Positions 41,397 to 50,781 of a DNA stretch of 64,000 nucleotides are shown piece after piece. Source of the DNA: Streptomyces umbrinus. Lineage in GTDB: Bacteria; Actinomycetota; Actinomycetes; Streptomycetales; Streptomycetaceae. Under the pieces are notes generated by a model, which did no database searches, was not told the origin of the DNA, and saw nothing but the letters and a program-made list of their open reading frames with translations. Numbering within the stretch: position 1 is the first letter of the stretch; each line of letters begins with the position of its first letter. The DNA is taken from contig NZ_JAUSZI010000002.1 in the NCBI RefSeq assembly GCF_030817415.1, positions 8,680,001 to 8,744,000 of the forward strand, read 5' to 3'. A program made the translations under genes and the position numbers.

Positions 41397-42257
41397 GTGA
41401 GCGAGCCGCGGTCCGCGCCGACGGTCGGGCAGGTCGTCCTCGGACGGCGCCTGCTTGACCTGCGGGAGCGCGCGGGGCTCAAGCGTGAGGAGGCCGCGCG
41501 GATCCTGCGCGTCACCTCCGCCACCGTCCGCCGCATGGAGACGGCCGAGGTAGCGCTCAAAATCCCGTACCTCCAGCTCCTGCTGAAGTCGTACGGCGTC
41601 TCCGACGAAGAGGCCGAGGCGTTCGTCGCCCTGGCGGAGGAGGCGAACCTGCCGGGCTGGTGGCAGCGCTTCCACGACATCCTGCCGGGCTGGTTCTCGA
41701 TGTACGTGAGTCTGGAGGGCGCGGCCGGCCTCATCCGCTCGTACGAACCCCACTTCGTTCCCGGAGTGCTGCAGACCGAGGAGTACGCGCGTGGCGTCAT
41801 GGAATCCGGCGCCATCGGCCAGACCAGACCCGAGGACATCGAGCGCCATGTGGCGCTGCGCATGCAACGCCAGGAGCTGCTGACGCGCGAGGGCGCGCCC
41901 CGGTTCTGGGCCGTGATGGACGAGACCGCCGTGCGCCGCCCCGTCGGCGGCCCCGAGGTCATGCGCGCCCAGATCGACAGGCTGCTCGAGGCCACGAAGC
42001 TGCCCAACGTGACACTGCAGATCGCCCCCTTCTCCTCGGGGCCGCACGCGGGCACGTACGGGCCCTTCGTGCTGTTCCGCTTTGCCATGCCCGAACTGCC
42101 GGACATGGTCTACAGCGAGTACCTGACCGGCGCCGTCTACCTGGACGGACGTACCGAGGTGGCAACCCACCTCGAGGTCATGGACCGCATGGCGGCGCAA
42201 GCCGCCACGGCACATCGCACGAAGGAGATCCTGCTGGATCTCCGCAAGGAGCTGTGA
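41397..42257 (+). CDS. XRE/helix-turn-helix regulator with DUF5753 (WhiJ-like)
   Basis: A 286-residue protein. An N-terminal HTH (LGRRLLDLRERAGLKREEAA, VTSATVRRMETAEV) is followed by the DUF5753 (Scr1-type) domain: LPGWWQRFHDILPGWFSMYV, LIRSYEPHFVPGVLQTEEYA, and NVTLQIAPFSSGPHAGTYGP. This is the typical Streptomyces regulator that pairs with DUF397 and RsbW-like proteins in developmental or antibiotic control. GTG 41397 with GGAGG is preferred; GTG 41385 and 41391 are alternatives. Confidence 0.92.
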   Translation: MSEPRSAPTVGQVVLGRRLLDLRERAGLKREEAARILRVTSATVRRMETAEVALKIPYLQLLLKSYGVSDEEAEAFVALAEEANLPGWWQRFHDILPGWFSMYVSLEGAAGLIRSYEPHFVPGVLQTEEYARGVMESGAIGQTRPEDIERHVALRMQRQELLTREGAPRFWAVMDETAVRRPVGGPEVMRAQIDRLLEATKLPNVTLQIAPFSSGPHAGTYGPFVLFRFAMPELPDMVYSEYLTGAVYLDGRTEVATHLEVMDRMAAQAATAHRTKEILLDLRKEL

Positions 42258-42521
42258 ATGGATCGCATCAAGACCCGGATACGCAACGCGCGGATCTACA
42301 ACGGCATGCCCGCCAGGGAACTGGGCAGCGAGGGCTGGCACAAGCCGTGGAGCGGCGGCAACGGCGGCAACTGCCTGGAGGCGATGAAGCTCTCCGACGG
42401 CCGGATCGCGGTCCGTCAGTCGGCGGATCCGGACGGGCCCGCCCTCATCTACACCCCCGGCGAGATGACCGCGTTCATCCAGGGAGCCAAGGCGGGGGAG
42501 GCCGACTTCCTGCTCTCCTGA
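42258..42521 (+). CDS. DUF397 protein
   Basis: An 87-residue partner protein. ELGSEGWHKPWSGGNGGNCL and ALIYTPGEMTAFIQGAKAGE are the DUF397 hallmarks. Its ATG follows the stop of the regulator gene directly (TGAATG), so the two are translated together. DUF397 proteins are thought to act with their cognate HTH regulator. Confidence 0.93.
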   Translation: MDRIKTRIRNARIYNGMPARELGSEGWHKPWSGGNGGNCLEAMKLSDGRIAVRQSADPDGPALIYTPGEMTAFIQGAKAGEADFLLS

Positions 42522-42610
42522 GGCCGCAGACCGGCCGGTCCTTGATCCGCACCTACTTGTCCCACGTGCTTTCTACCTTGGCATTCAGTTGATCCAGTGA
42601 CCCAGTCGAT

Positions 42611-43327
42611 TCACCACCAGGACCACATGCGCCGAGGCGCGTCCACCAGCCGGCTCACCGCCACGATCGGGAAAGGCGGCTGTTCGGCACGGTCCTGGCC
42701 GAGGCTCAGCGCGTAGTAGATCTGCTCGATCGAAGGCGGTCCGACCGCGAGGTTGCGCCGGACCGCCGCCGACGGGGACTCCTGCCCGGCCTGCACGAGA
42801 TAGGCCGCGGCCATCGTCCCCGTACGGCCCACACCCGCCCCACAGTGCACGAACACCGGCCCCGGGGCCGCGCCCACGACGCTCAGGAAGCGTCGTACCT
42901 GGTGCGGCGTCGGGGTCTGTCCGTCCCGGATCGGCAGTCGTACGGCGTCGAGACCCGCCCTGCCCGGCCCGGCCAGCTGGGAGGCGCTCAGGTCCTCGGC
43001 GCGCAGGTCCACGACCGTGGTGAAGCCGAGCCTGGCCAGCTCGCGGTAGCCCGCGGGGGACGGGGCGGCGCCCCGCCACAGTGCACGTTCGGCGTCCACG
43101 GGCTGGAAGTGGTGGATGCCCTGGACCGCGTGCGTTCCCTCCGGCGGTGGGGTCTGTTCCCGGGTCCAGTACGACAGCGCGAGGATGCCCAGCGCGCCGG
43201 TCGCCCAGAGGGCGAGATAGCCGAGACCGAGTCCGGCGAGCACTCTCAGCACGGTTCGGCGCAGGGATCTGCGCGGCCGACCGGTGGGCAGGGTGGTGCG
43301 GGGAGGGGGCGGAGCGACGACAGCCAT
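42611..43327 (-). CDS. Membrane-anchored tyrosine/dual-specificity phosphatase
   Basis: A 238-residue protein. A membrane helix (residues about 27-51, LRVLAGLGLGYLALWATGAL) is followed by the phosphatase domain: GFTTVVDLRAEDL and the P-loop VHCGAGVGRTG (Cx5R). It would dephosphorylate a protein or a lipid outside or at the membrane. ATG 43327. Confidence 0.88.
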   Translation of the reverse strand: MAVVAPPPPRTTLPTGRPRRSLRRTVLRVLAGLGLGYLALWATGALGILALSYWTREQTPPPEGTHAVQGIHHFQPVDAERALWRGAAPSPAGYRELARLGFTTVVDLRAEDLSASQLAGPGRAGLDAVRLPIRDGQTPTPHQVRRFLSVVGAAPGPVFVHCGAGVGRTGTMAAAYLVQAGQESPSAAVRRNLAVGPPSIEQIYYALSLGQDRAEQPPFPIVAVSRLVDAPRRMWSWW

Positions 43328-43553
43328 GGGCGACCCGGAGGCTCGGGGACGAGGGGCGCGGGCTCGGAGAGGAGGGGCGCCTTGGCATCGTAACCCGGGC
43401 CGCCGGGGCGGGAGTTGTCCATGTATGGCAGAAGTTGCCCGTGTGGGAGAAGGGGCGGAAGCGACCGGAGTTCCCGGTTCGAATCACTGCGCCGGGGCGG
43501 GGCGTCGCCCGCGGGTGCGCGCTCGGTCGGCGTCCGCATCCGCACGTCCGCGC

Positions 43554-44486
43554 TCAGTCGTCGTCCGCGTCCGCGTCGCCGATGCCGACCACCGTGAGGT
43601 GCGTACGGTCCAGACCGGTGTCCTCCAGGCAGCCGCGCAGCCGCATCCGGTCGTGGTCGGTCAGCGCGGGCTGGACCACGCCCGCGAAGAGACCGTCGCC
43701 CAGCGTGCCGAGGGTGGCGCGGTTCAGCGGTACGGACGTCGAGTCCCGGCAGCGTTCCCAGAGCTGGTGCGCGGCGAGGGACTCCCGCTCGGCGGTCATG
43801 TTCGTACCGCGCATGTCGACCTTCAGCAGCAGGGAGGTCGCCTCGGAGTTCCTCGTCTCCTCCTCGCGGGTCTGGGTGAGGTCGGCGAGCCCCACGACGA
43901 GCGCGCCGGCCAGCGCGGCCCCGACCGCACTCACGGCGAGCACGCGCACGGTACGGCCGTGCCGTCCTCGCGCGCCGACGCCGATGGGCGGCAGGTCGTC
44001 CAGGTCGGCCAGGTCGTTCTTGCCGTCCGGATCGGCGTCCCGGGCCGGATCGGGTGCCGCCAGGACGGCCAGCCGCCCCGCGAGCCGCCGTTCCGCCGTG
44101 GGCCGGACCGTGGCCGACGCGATCCGCTGCACGATCCAGGCGAGACCGGAGAGCAGTACACCGGTGACCATCAGGACCGGCACGAAGACGTACGTACGAC
44201 TCGTCGGCTCGTCCAGCCAGCGGAACCGGTCGCCCGCCGGCCGGGCGTCCTTCTCCCGCAGCCGCGCCAGCACGTCCTCCTGCCGACGGTCCGCGTCACG
44301 CATCCGCTCCTCGATCCGCGAGAGCCGCCCGAGCAGCACGATCCCGAGCAGCATCACCTCGACGACCAGCAGCAACACCCCGCACAGGATGGCCCGTTGC
44401 CACTGCCACCGGTACAGATAGATGACGACGTACGTCCCCGCTCCCGCGGCCGCCGCGCCCCCGAAGAAGTAGGCGACGCGCCTCAT
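43554..44486 (-). CDS. Membrane protein of unknown function, coupled to a PEP-utilising enzyme
   Basis: A 310-residue protein with about four hydrophobic helices: FGGAAAAGAGTYVVIYLY and ILCGVLLLVVEVMLLGIVLL at the N-terminus, then TYVFVPVLMVTGVLLSGLAW and VLAVSAVGAALAGALVVGLA. A coiled-coil-like stretch follows helix 2, and the external C-terminal part has two Cys. ATG 44486 overlaps the TGA of the upstream gene by 4 bases (ATGA), so the two are translationally coupled. I do not recognise the family. Confidence 0.75.
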   Translation of the reverse strand: MRRVAYFFGGAAAAGAGTYVVIYLYRWQWQRAILCGVLLLVVEVMLLGIVLLGRLSRIEERMRDADRRQEDVLARLREKDARPAGDRFRWLDEPTSRTYVFVPVLMVTGVLLSGLAWIVQRIASATVRPTAERRLAGRLAVLAAPDPARDADPDGKNDLADLDDLPPIGVGARGRHGRTVRVLAVSAVGAALAGALVVGLADLTQTREEETRNSEATSLLLKVDMRGTNMTAERESLAAHQLWERCRDSTSVPLNRATLGTLGDGLFAGVVQPALTDHDRMRLRGCLEDTGLDRTHLTVVGIGDADADDD

Positions 44487-46819
44487 CGGAGGTCTCCCCG
44501 GGTCTCCTGGCCGAGGGCTTGTCGTTCCTGTTGTTCCTGCTCCGGCACCTTGGCGCGGACCTGTTGTTCCTCCTGCTCCCGTACGTGTACGTCGCCGGTG
44601 GTGCCGTCGACCGTGAGGCGGGACCCGGGCGGGAAGCGGCGTACGGCGTCCGTGGCGCCGACGACCGTGGGCAGGCCGAACTCCCTGGCCAGCACGGCGA
44701 GATGGGACAGCGGACTCCCCGTCTGCGCGACGAGCCCCGCCAGGCCGGGGAGGAGCGGGGCGAGCGCGGGGTCGAGCGTGCGGACGACGAGTACGGGGTC
44801 GGCGGGCCGGGTCCCGGTGCCGTCCCAGGCCGTTCCGGCGGCCCGTCCGCCGGACACGCCCTGGCCCGCGCCTTCGCTTCCGCCCTTGCCCTTGCTCTTG
44901 CCCAGGGGCCGTTCGGCGACGACCGTGCCGCCCTCCGCGAGCCGGAACGCGTCGGGCAGGGGCGCCGACACGGCTCGCGGCAGGCGTTCCTCGAAGTCGC
45001 CGGGCAGGCGGCCGTGTTCGAGCGCCTCGACGAACTCCCGCCACCGCAGCAGCCCGACCTTCGACGCCTCGCCCGGACCGCGCCGTACGGCCAGTCGCCG
45101 CGCCGCCTCCCGGACGAGCCGCACCTGGAGTTCCTGCACCCAGCGGATACGGATACGGAGGCGGAGCGCCTCGCGGGGAGGGAGCGAGGGGAGGGGCGGG
45201 GGGAGTGTGTCCAGGGCGGTGAGCGTGTCCGTGAGCGCTGTCGTCGAGGCGGCGCCCTGACGTGTCGTCGGTGCGCCCTCCGTGTCTCCGGGATCCGCCG
45301 GAAGCCTCAGCTCCCTGCCCAGACCGGGCGCCACCAGCGCCAGCACCACCGGCTGCGCAGCCACCATCCGGTCGTCCGGTACGCCGAGAGCGCGGGACTC
45401 GGCGAGGGCGGCGAGGGCCGTGCCCGCGGCCGTGGCGCGGGGCTCGGGGAGGAGGGCGCCCGCGAGAGCCTCCTGGGCGTGCAGGGAGACCAGGACGGTA
45501 CGGGTCCAGCGGAGAGTGGAGAGAAGGTCGGGGCGGGTGAGCCGGTCCGCGGGCGGTGTCTCGGCGAGCCGGCGGTCGACGTCCGCGACGAGGTCCACCG
45601 CGAGACCGGGCAGCGCCGCCGTCAGCCTGCCCACCCGCCAGGCGGCGGCCAGCCGGCGGGCACCCGGTGCCGGGTTGAGCAGCGCGAGCCACCGGTTCCG
45701 GGGCGGTACGGCGCCCAGCAGCCGCAGATCCGCCGCGGCCCGTCCGCCGACCGCCCTGACGAGCGGAAGCGAGCGCAGTTGCCGTCGGGGCGCGGTGCCC
45801 CCGATGTCGAGCGCGGCGGCCAGACCCCGTGCCATCGGGGCCACCCACAAGTCCTCTTCCAGCGGCTCCAGTTGATCCGGCAGCGTCTCCGCCACCGGTC
45901 CGGGGCCGAGCAGCCGCGCACCGCGCGCGGGCCGTGCCGCCATCGCCGTGATCGGCCGGCTCTGGAACAGCCACAGCCGCCCGGAGGCGTCGAACCCGAA
46001 CTCGATGTCCTGCGGCCCGCCGAAGACCCCGCGTGCCTGCCGCGCCAGTTGGGCCAGGCGACGCAGTCCGTCGGCGCCGAGCAGACCTTCGGGGTCCTCC
46101 GGCTCGGTGCGCAGCAGCCGTCCCCAGCGGCTCAACCAGTAGTTCGTGCCCGGCTGTTCACCGCTGACCAGGGAGTCGGGCCCGCCCCGCACCGCACTCA
46201 CCAGCATCCGGTCCGTCCGGCCCTCCACGGGGTCGGCGCCGAACATGACCCCGCCGACGCGGGCCGCGAGCATCGGCTGCACCAGCACGGCCATCGGAGC
46301 CACCGTGCCGTCGGGCCGGTGCGCCGAGTCGAGCACGGTCCGCACGGCCGCACGGAACTCGTGCCAGCCCTGTACGTCCAGCACGGACGCGAACTGGCCC
46401 GCCAGGGACGACTCCTGGGTGTCCTCCTGCGGTGAGGAGGACCGTACAACGAGGGGGCGCGTGCCGTCGGCGGAGAGCTTCTGCCAGGCTCGGCGCAGCC
46501 CTTCCAGGTCGCCTTCGCCGGCACGCTTGTCGGCCCAATCGCCGTACGGCACGACGAACCCCGGCAGTACCGGCAGCCCGGCCAGCGCGGCGCGCGCGAG
46601 ATGCGCGGCCTTGGAACCGGCGAACGGGATGCGCGCCGCCCGCGGATCGCTCAAGGGGACCGCTTCCGCGGTGAGTCGAGGAATCTCGGGGGCGAGTCGA
46701 GGAGCTTCAGGGGCGGTCCGAGGAAACCGGGAGGCCAGTGGATCGCGGATACGGGGGACACCGCCCTGGTCGTCCCCGTCGCGCGCACCGTCTCCGTGAC
46801 GTTCGTCAACCGTCGTCAT
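44483..46819 (-). CDS. PEP/pyruvate-binding and mobile-domain protein (PEP synthase/Rph-like)
   Basis: A 778-residue protein. The N-terminal half is the ATP-grasp PEP/pyruvate-binding domain (PFAGSKAAHLARAALAGLPV, VVRSSSPQEDTQESSLAGQF, DIEFGFDASGRLWLFQSRPI). The C-terminal swivelling domain has the phospho-acceptor His in TGSPLSHLAVLAREFGLPTV. The middle 300 residues show no known active site. Layout resembles rifampin phosphotransferases and stand-alone PEP synthase-like proteins; I cannot choose. A very long Lys/Gly linker precedes the His domain. ATG 46819. Confidence 0.85.
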   Translation of the reverse strand: MTTVDERHGDGARDGDDQGGVPRIRDPLASRFPRTAPEAPRLAPEIPRLTAEAVPLSDPRAARIPFAGSKAAHLARAALAGLPVLPGFVVPYGDWADKRAGEGDLEGLRRAWQKLSADGTRPLVVRSSSPQEDTQESSLAGQFASVLDVQGWHEFRAAVRTVLDSAHRPDGTVAPMAVLVQPMLAARVGGVMFGADPVEGRTDRMLVSAVRGGPDSLVSGEQPGTNYWLSRWGRLLRTEPEDPEGLLGADGLRRLAQLARQARGVFGGPQDIEFGFDASGRLWLFQSRPITAMAARPARGARLLGPGPVAETLPDQLEPLEEDLWVAPMARGLAAALDIGGTAPRRQLRSLPLVRAVGGRAAADLRLLGAVPPRNRWLALLNPAPGARRLAAAWRVGRLTAALPGLAVDLVADVDRRLAETPPADRLTRPDLLSTLRWTRTVLVSLHAQEALAGALLPEPRATAAGTALAALAESRALGVPDDRMVAAQPVVLALVAPGLGRELRLPADPGDTEGAPTTRQGAASTTALTDTLTALDTLPPPLPSLPPREALRLRIRIRWVQELQVRLVREAARRLAVRRGPGEASKVGLLRWREFVEALEHGRLPGDFEERLPRAVSAPLPDAFRLAEGGTVVAERPLGKSKGKGGSEGAGQGVSGGRAAGTAWDGTGTRPADPVLVVRTLDPALAPLLPGLAGLVAQTGSPLSHLAVLAREFGLPTVVGATDAVRRFPPGSRLTVDGTTGDVHVREQEEQQVRAKVPEQEQQERQALGQETRGDLR

Positions 46820-47068
46820 CGAACACCCTCCAGGACCGACCGCCAACAGGGGGGACGCGCGGGGGTGGCCCTGCGCCTGACGACGGAACGAAGGATGGGG
46901 GCGAGCTCCTGCCCGACCGGGGTACGGCCGTGACAACAACGCGCCTCCTACAGCCGAGGATCCCACTCGGTGTTGTGTTTCATGTCATCCGGAAGTCGGA
47001 TTCCGGCCGACGAACTGCTCCTCCACCAGTACTCACCCGGTACCCGGTACTCACTCCGCACCCGGTGC

Positions 47069-48493
47069 TCACGGTGGCGGCAGCGCCGCGCACAACGCCT
47101 CCAGCGCGGCCCCGTACGCGTGCTCCGAAGGCGTCGCGTACCCCACGACCAGACCGTCCGGCGCGGGCATGGTCGTCTCCGAGTGCCGGAACTCCGGATG
47201 CCGGAACTCCGCGAGCCCGTCCAGCGCGAGGCCCTGCCACACGGCGGCCTTCACCGCGGACTGCTCGCTTCCGGGCGGCAGCCGCAGCACCGCGTGGAGC
47301 CCGGCCGCGATCCCGGTGACCTCGACGTGCGGCGCGTGCACGGCGAGCGCGTCGACCAGCCGGTCCCGCCGCCTCCGGTACCGCTGGCGCATCCGCCGCA
47401 CATGACGGTCGTACGACCCCGAGGCCACGAAGTCCGCGAGCGTCAACTGGTCCAGGACGCTCGCCCACGCCTCCCGCTCGCCCTTGACCTCCAGGACCCC
47501 GTCGACGTACCGCTCCGGAAGGACCATCCAGCCCAGCCGCAACGCGGGCGACAGGCTCTTGCTGACCGAACCGATGTGGACGACCCGCTCCGGGTCCAGG
47601 CCCTGTACGGCCCCCACGGGCTTGCGGTCGTAGCGGAACTCCCCGTCGTAGTCGTCCTCCAGAATCACCCCTCCACGCGCGCGTGCCCAGTCGATCACGG
47701 CGGCCCGCCGCGCGGGATGCAGTGGTCCGCCGGTCGGGAACTGGTGTGCCGGCGTGAGCAGTACGGCCCGCTCCCTGCCCAGGCCGTCGACCCGGGCGCC
47801 GTCCTCGTCGAGCGGCAGGGGGACGGTCCGCACGCCCGCCGCCGTCAGCAACTCGCGGTGGAAGGCGAGGCCGTACGACTCGACGGCCAGCGGACCCCGC
47901 AGCACCGTGGGAAACAGCAGGCGCAGGGCGTGCGCGAAGCCGGAGCAGATCACGATCCGCCCCGGCTCGGTACGGACGCCACGCGCGCGTGCCAGGTACT
48001 CCGTGAGCGCCACCCGCAGTTCGATCCGGCCGGCCGGATCACCGGGCCCGAACGCCTCGTTGGGGGCCTCCCGCAGAGCCCGCCGGTACGAGGCCAGCCA
48101 CGCCGCGCGCGGGAACGACGACGCGTCCGGCGTGCCCTGCCGCAGGTCGTGGCGCGGTCCACGCGCGCGTGGGGGTGCCTTTTTGGGTACGCGCGCGTTC
48201 GCGGCCAACGGCTCGGCGCGCTCGGCGACCAGGGTGCCCGAACCCTGCCGCGCGGTCAGCCAGCCCTCCGCCACGAGCTCGGCGTACGCGTCGGCGACAG
48301 TGTTGCGGGCCACGCCCAGGTCGGCGGCGAGCGAGCGGTACGGAGGGAGCCGGGTACCCGGGGCGAGGCGCCCACTGCGGACCGCCTCACGCAGGGCGCG
48401 GATCAGAGCGGCGCGGCGACCACCCGGACCGGACAGTTCCAGATGCAGATCGGCGCCGATGCGCTCCGCGGAATTGACCCATGAATCTGCCAT
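47069..48493 (-). CDS. MocR/PdxR-type regulator (GntR HTH + aminotransferase domain)
   Basis: A 474-residue protein. The winged helix is at residues about 23-92 (LREAVRSGRLAPGTRLPPYR, NTVADAYAELVAEGWL) and the fold-type I aminotransferase domain follows. The PLP Lys is in VHIGSVSKSLSPALRLGW and the Asp in GVILEDDYDGEFRY. Such proteins sense amino acids or PLP. It is divergent from the AhpD-like gene with 41 bases between starts, and a 10-bp inverted repeat spans both starts, so it probably regulates both. Confidence 0.92.
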   Translation of the reverse strand: MADSWVNSAERIGADLHLELSGPGGRRAALIRALREAVRSGRLAPGTRLPPYRSLAADLGVARNTVADAYAELVAEGWLTARQGSGTLVAERAEPLAANARVPKKAPPRARGPRHDLRQGTPDASSFPRAAWLASYRRALREAPNEAFGPGDPAGRIELRVALTEYLARARGVRTEPGRIVICSGFAHALRLLFPTVLRGPLAVESYGLAFHRELLTAAGVRTVPLPLDEDGARVDGLGRERAVLLTPAHQFPTGGPLHPARRAAVIDWARARGGVILEDDYDGEFRYDRKPVGAVQGLDPERVVHIGSVSKSLSPALRLGWMVLPERYVDGVLEVKGEREAWASVLDQLTLADFVASGSYDRHVRRMRQRYRRRRDRLVDALAVHAPHVEVTGIAAGLHAVLRLPPGSEQSAVKAAVWQGLALDGLAEFRHPEFRHSETTMPAPDGLVVGYATPSEHAYGAALEALCAALPPP

Positions 48494-48538
48494 GGAAATG
48501 CACCCTACAGAGGGTCTTTCAGGCTCGTAGATTCATGG
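48479..48538. promoter_or_regulatory. Inverted repeat spanning both start codons of the MocR/AhpD pair
   Basis: CCATGAATCT (48479-48488) and its exact complement AGATTCATGG (48529-48538), 40 bases apart. The first copy lies inside the first codons of the MocR gene and the second over the start of the divergent gene. Confidence 0.7.
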
Positions 48539-49017
48539 TCATGACGACGAACACGACGCACACCACGACGAACGCCCGGATCGACTTCGCGAAGGCCGCT
48601 CCGAAGGCGTTCCGCGCCCTCGTCGGCTTCGACATCGCGGCCCGCGAGGGGCTCGACCCGGCCCTCGTCGAACTGATCCAGATCCGCGCCTCGCACCTCA
48701 ACCACTGCGCGTACTGCCTCCACATGCACACCAACGACGCGCGCAAGGCCGGCGAGTCCGAGGACCGGCTGCACATGGTCGCCGTGTGGCGCGAGGCCCC
48801 GCACTTCTTCACCGAGAAGGAGCGCGCGGCCCTCGCCCTGACGGAGGCGGTGACCCTGGTCGCCGACGGCGGCGTCCCGGACGACGTCTACGCCGAGGCC
48901 GCGGCCAGGTTCGGCGAGAAGGAACTGGCCCAGGTGCTGGCACTGATCTTCGCGATCAACACCTGGAACCGGGTCGCCCTGGCGACGGCGAAGAGGGCGG
49001 GGACGGACGAACGCTGA
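48535..49017 (+). CDS. Carboxymuconolactone decarboxylase/AhpD-like protein
   Basis: A 160-residue protein of the AhpD-like fold: the core motif [16 protein letters not shown] contains CxxC with the distal His, typical of peroxidase-like alkylhydroperoxidase D proteins. A second conserved part is [16 protein letters not shown] ([20 protein letters not shown]) and INTWNRVAL. It probably acts in peroxide or redox protection rather than muconolactone metabolism. The start may be ATG 48535 or 48541; neither has a strong ribosome site. Confidence 0.9.
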   Translation: MVMTTNTTHTTTNARIDFAKAAPKAFRALVGFDIAAREGLDPALVELIQIRASHLNHCAYCLHMHTNDARKAGESEDRLHMVAVWREAPHFFTEKERAALALTEAVTLVADGGVPDDVYAEAAARFGEKELAQVLALIFAINTWNRVALATAKRAGTDER

Positions 49018-49080
49018 AGAGCGGGAGCCGAGCGGTGGGCGGTGGGCGGGTGGCTGGTGGGCCGCGGGCGTCGGCGCCGG

Positions 49081-50568
49081 TTACGCGGTCATCGGGCGGT
49101 CGTACGGCCCGATCGGCGCCGGCAGCCGAGAGGTGCCCGTCAGCCGGCGGTCCACCGCCGCCGCCACCGCCCGCCCCTCGGCGATCGCCCACACGATCAG
49201 GGACTGGCCGCGCGCGGCATCCCCGGCGGCGTACACGCCGGGCACGTTCGTCGCGAAGTCCGCGTCGCGGGTGATCGTGCCACGGGGATCCAGGGCGAGT
49301 CCGAGCTGATCGACGAGGCCGTCGGAGCGGTCGGGGCCGGAGAAACCGAGCGCGAGCAGCACGAGGTCGGCCGGGAGCACTCGCCCGGTCCCGGCGCGCG
49401 GGCGGCGCTCCGCGTCGACCTCGACCAGATGCAGCGATCGCACCCGCCCTGCCGCGTCACCGGTGAAACGGAGCGTCGACGCCGCGAAGAGCCGCGCGTC
49501 CGCGTCCGCCGCGGGCGCCGTCTCCAGGTCCCGGGCCTCCTCGTGCGCGGCCGACAGCCGGTAGATCTTCGGGTACACCGGCCACGGGTCGGCGTCCTCG
49601 TCCCGCTCCGCGCCCGGCTGCGTATAGATGTCCAACTGCGTCACGGACTTCGCGCCCTCGCGCACCGCCGTACCCAGACAGTCGGCACCCGTGTCACCGC
49701 CACCGACGATCACGACATGCTTGCCCGCCGCCGACAGCGGTGACGTCTCCAGATCCCCCTCGCACACCCGGTTGGCCAGCGGCAGATACTCCATCGCCTG
49801 ATGGATCCCGCTCAACTCCCGCCCTGGGACCGGCAGTTCACGCCAGGCCGTGGCACCCACGGCGAGGACGACCGCGTCGTACCTGGCCCGCAACTCGGCC
49901 GCCCCGACGTCCCGGCCGACGGCGGTCGACGTACGGAACTTCGTTCCCTCGGCCCGCATCTGGGCGACCCGCCGCTCCAGGTGCCGCTTCTCCATCTTGA
50001 ACTCGGGGATCCCGTACCGCATCAGCCCGCCGATCCGGTCGTCCCGCTCGTACACGGCGACCGTGTGCCCGGCCCGGGTCAGCTGCTGCGCCGCGGCGAG
50101 CCCCGTGGGCCCCGAGCCGATCACCGCGACCGTCCGGTCGGACAGCCGGTCCGGCGGCCGTGGCGGCGCGAATCCGTCCTCCCAGGCCCGGTCGGCGATG
50201 GCGGCCTCGACGTTCTTGATGGTGACCGCCGGCTGGTTGATCGCCAGGACACAGCCCGCCTCGCACGGCGCGGGGCACAGCCGGCCGGTGAACTCGGGAA
50301 AGTTGTTCGTCGCGTGCAGCCGGTCGCTCGCCGCCCGCCAGTCGTCGCGCGAGACCAGGTCGTTCCATTCGGGGATCAGATTGCCCAGCGGGCAGGCTTC
50401 GTGGCAGAACGGGACACCGCAGTCCATGCACCGGTCCGCCTGCGTGCGGATGATCGGCAGCAGAGCCCCCGGGACGTACACCTCGTCCCAGTCATGGACC
50501 CGCTCCCCGACGGGGCGCCGCGGCCACTCCTCGCGGGAGGCATTGAGGAAACCCTTGGGATCGGCCAC
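49081..50568 (-). CDS. gltD: Glutamate synthase small-subunit-like protein (GltD)
   Basis: A 495-residue flavoprotein. Cys clusters [20 protein letters not shown] and [20 protein letters not shown] bind [4Fe-4S] clusters. FAD site [18 protein letters not shown] and NADPH site [14 protein letters not shown] are clear, and the C-terminal [19 protein letters not shown] closes the fold. GltD passes NADPH electrons to GltB; no gltB is adjacent here, so it may be a stand-alone oxidoreductase. GTG 50568 gives the family-typical MADPKGFL start, with AGGGAG six bases upstream; a longer start at ATG 50625 is possible. Confidence 0.92.
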   Translation of the reverse strand: MADPKGFLNASREEWPRRPVGERVHDWDEVYVPGALLPIIRTQADRCMDCGVPFCHEACPLGNLIPEWNDLVSRDDWRAASDRLHATNNFPEFTGRLCPAPCEAGCVLAINQPAVTIKNVEAAIADRAWEDGFAPPRPPDRLSDRTVAVIGSGPTGLAAAQQLTRAGHTVAVYERDDRIGGLMRYGIPEFKMEKRHLERRVAQMRAEGTKFRTSTAVGRDVGAAELRARYDAVVLAVGATAWRELPVPGRELSGIHQAMEYLPLANRVCEGDLETSPLSAAGKHVVIVGGGDTGADCLGTAVREGAKSVTQLDIYTQPGAERDEDADPWPVYPKIYRLSAAHEEARDLETAPAADADARLFAASTLRFTGDAAGRVRSLHLVEVDAERRPRAGTGRVLPADLVLLALGFSGPDRSDGLVDQLGLALDPRGTITRDADFATNVPGVYAAGDAARGQSLIVWAIAEGRAVAAAVDRRLTGTSRLPAPIGPYDRPMTA

Positions 50569-50683
50569 GGCCGTCTCCCTCACGTACGTGAACGGTGCCC
50601 CTGCGGTCTCCGTCTCCGACGCCATCGTCCGGGCGGCGGGCCGAGGGCCTGTCGGCAGACTCTTCCCGCCACGATACGACGCC

Positions 50684-50752
50684 GTGGCCGCGCCCGCCTC
50701 GGGCGTGCGCGGGCACATCCACCGCGGGCACATCCACCGGGGGCGCGGCCAC
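50684..50752. repeat. Inverted repeat enclosing a 15-bp tandem duplication
   Basis: GTGGCCGCGCCC (50684-50695) and its complement GGGCGCGGCCAC (50741-50752) flank two copies of GCGGGCACATCCACC (50709-50723, 50724-50738). It lies between the gltD start and the DUF1772 stop and may form a terminator. Confidence 0.7.
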
Positions 50753-50781
50753 GTGGGCCGACGAGCGCGACCGCGTACGCC

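Noticed and set aside
43490..43520. GGTTCGAATC resembling a tRNA T-loop
   Set aside because: The flanking bases cannot form a T-stem or an acceptor, and no D-arm is near on either side.
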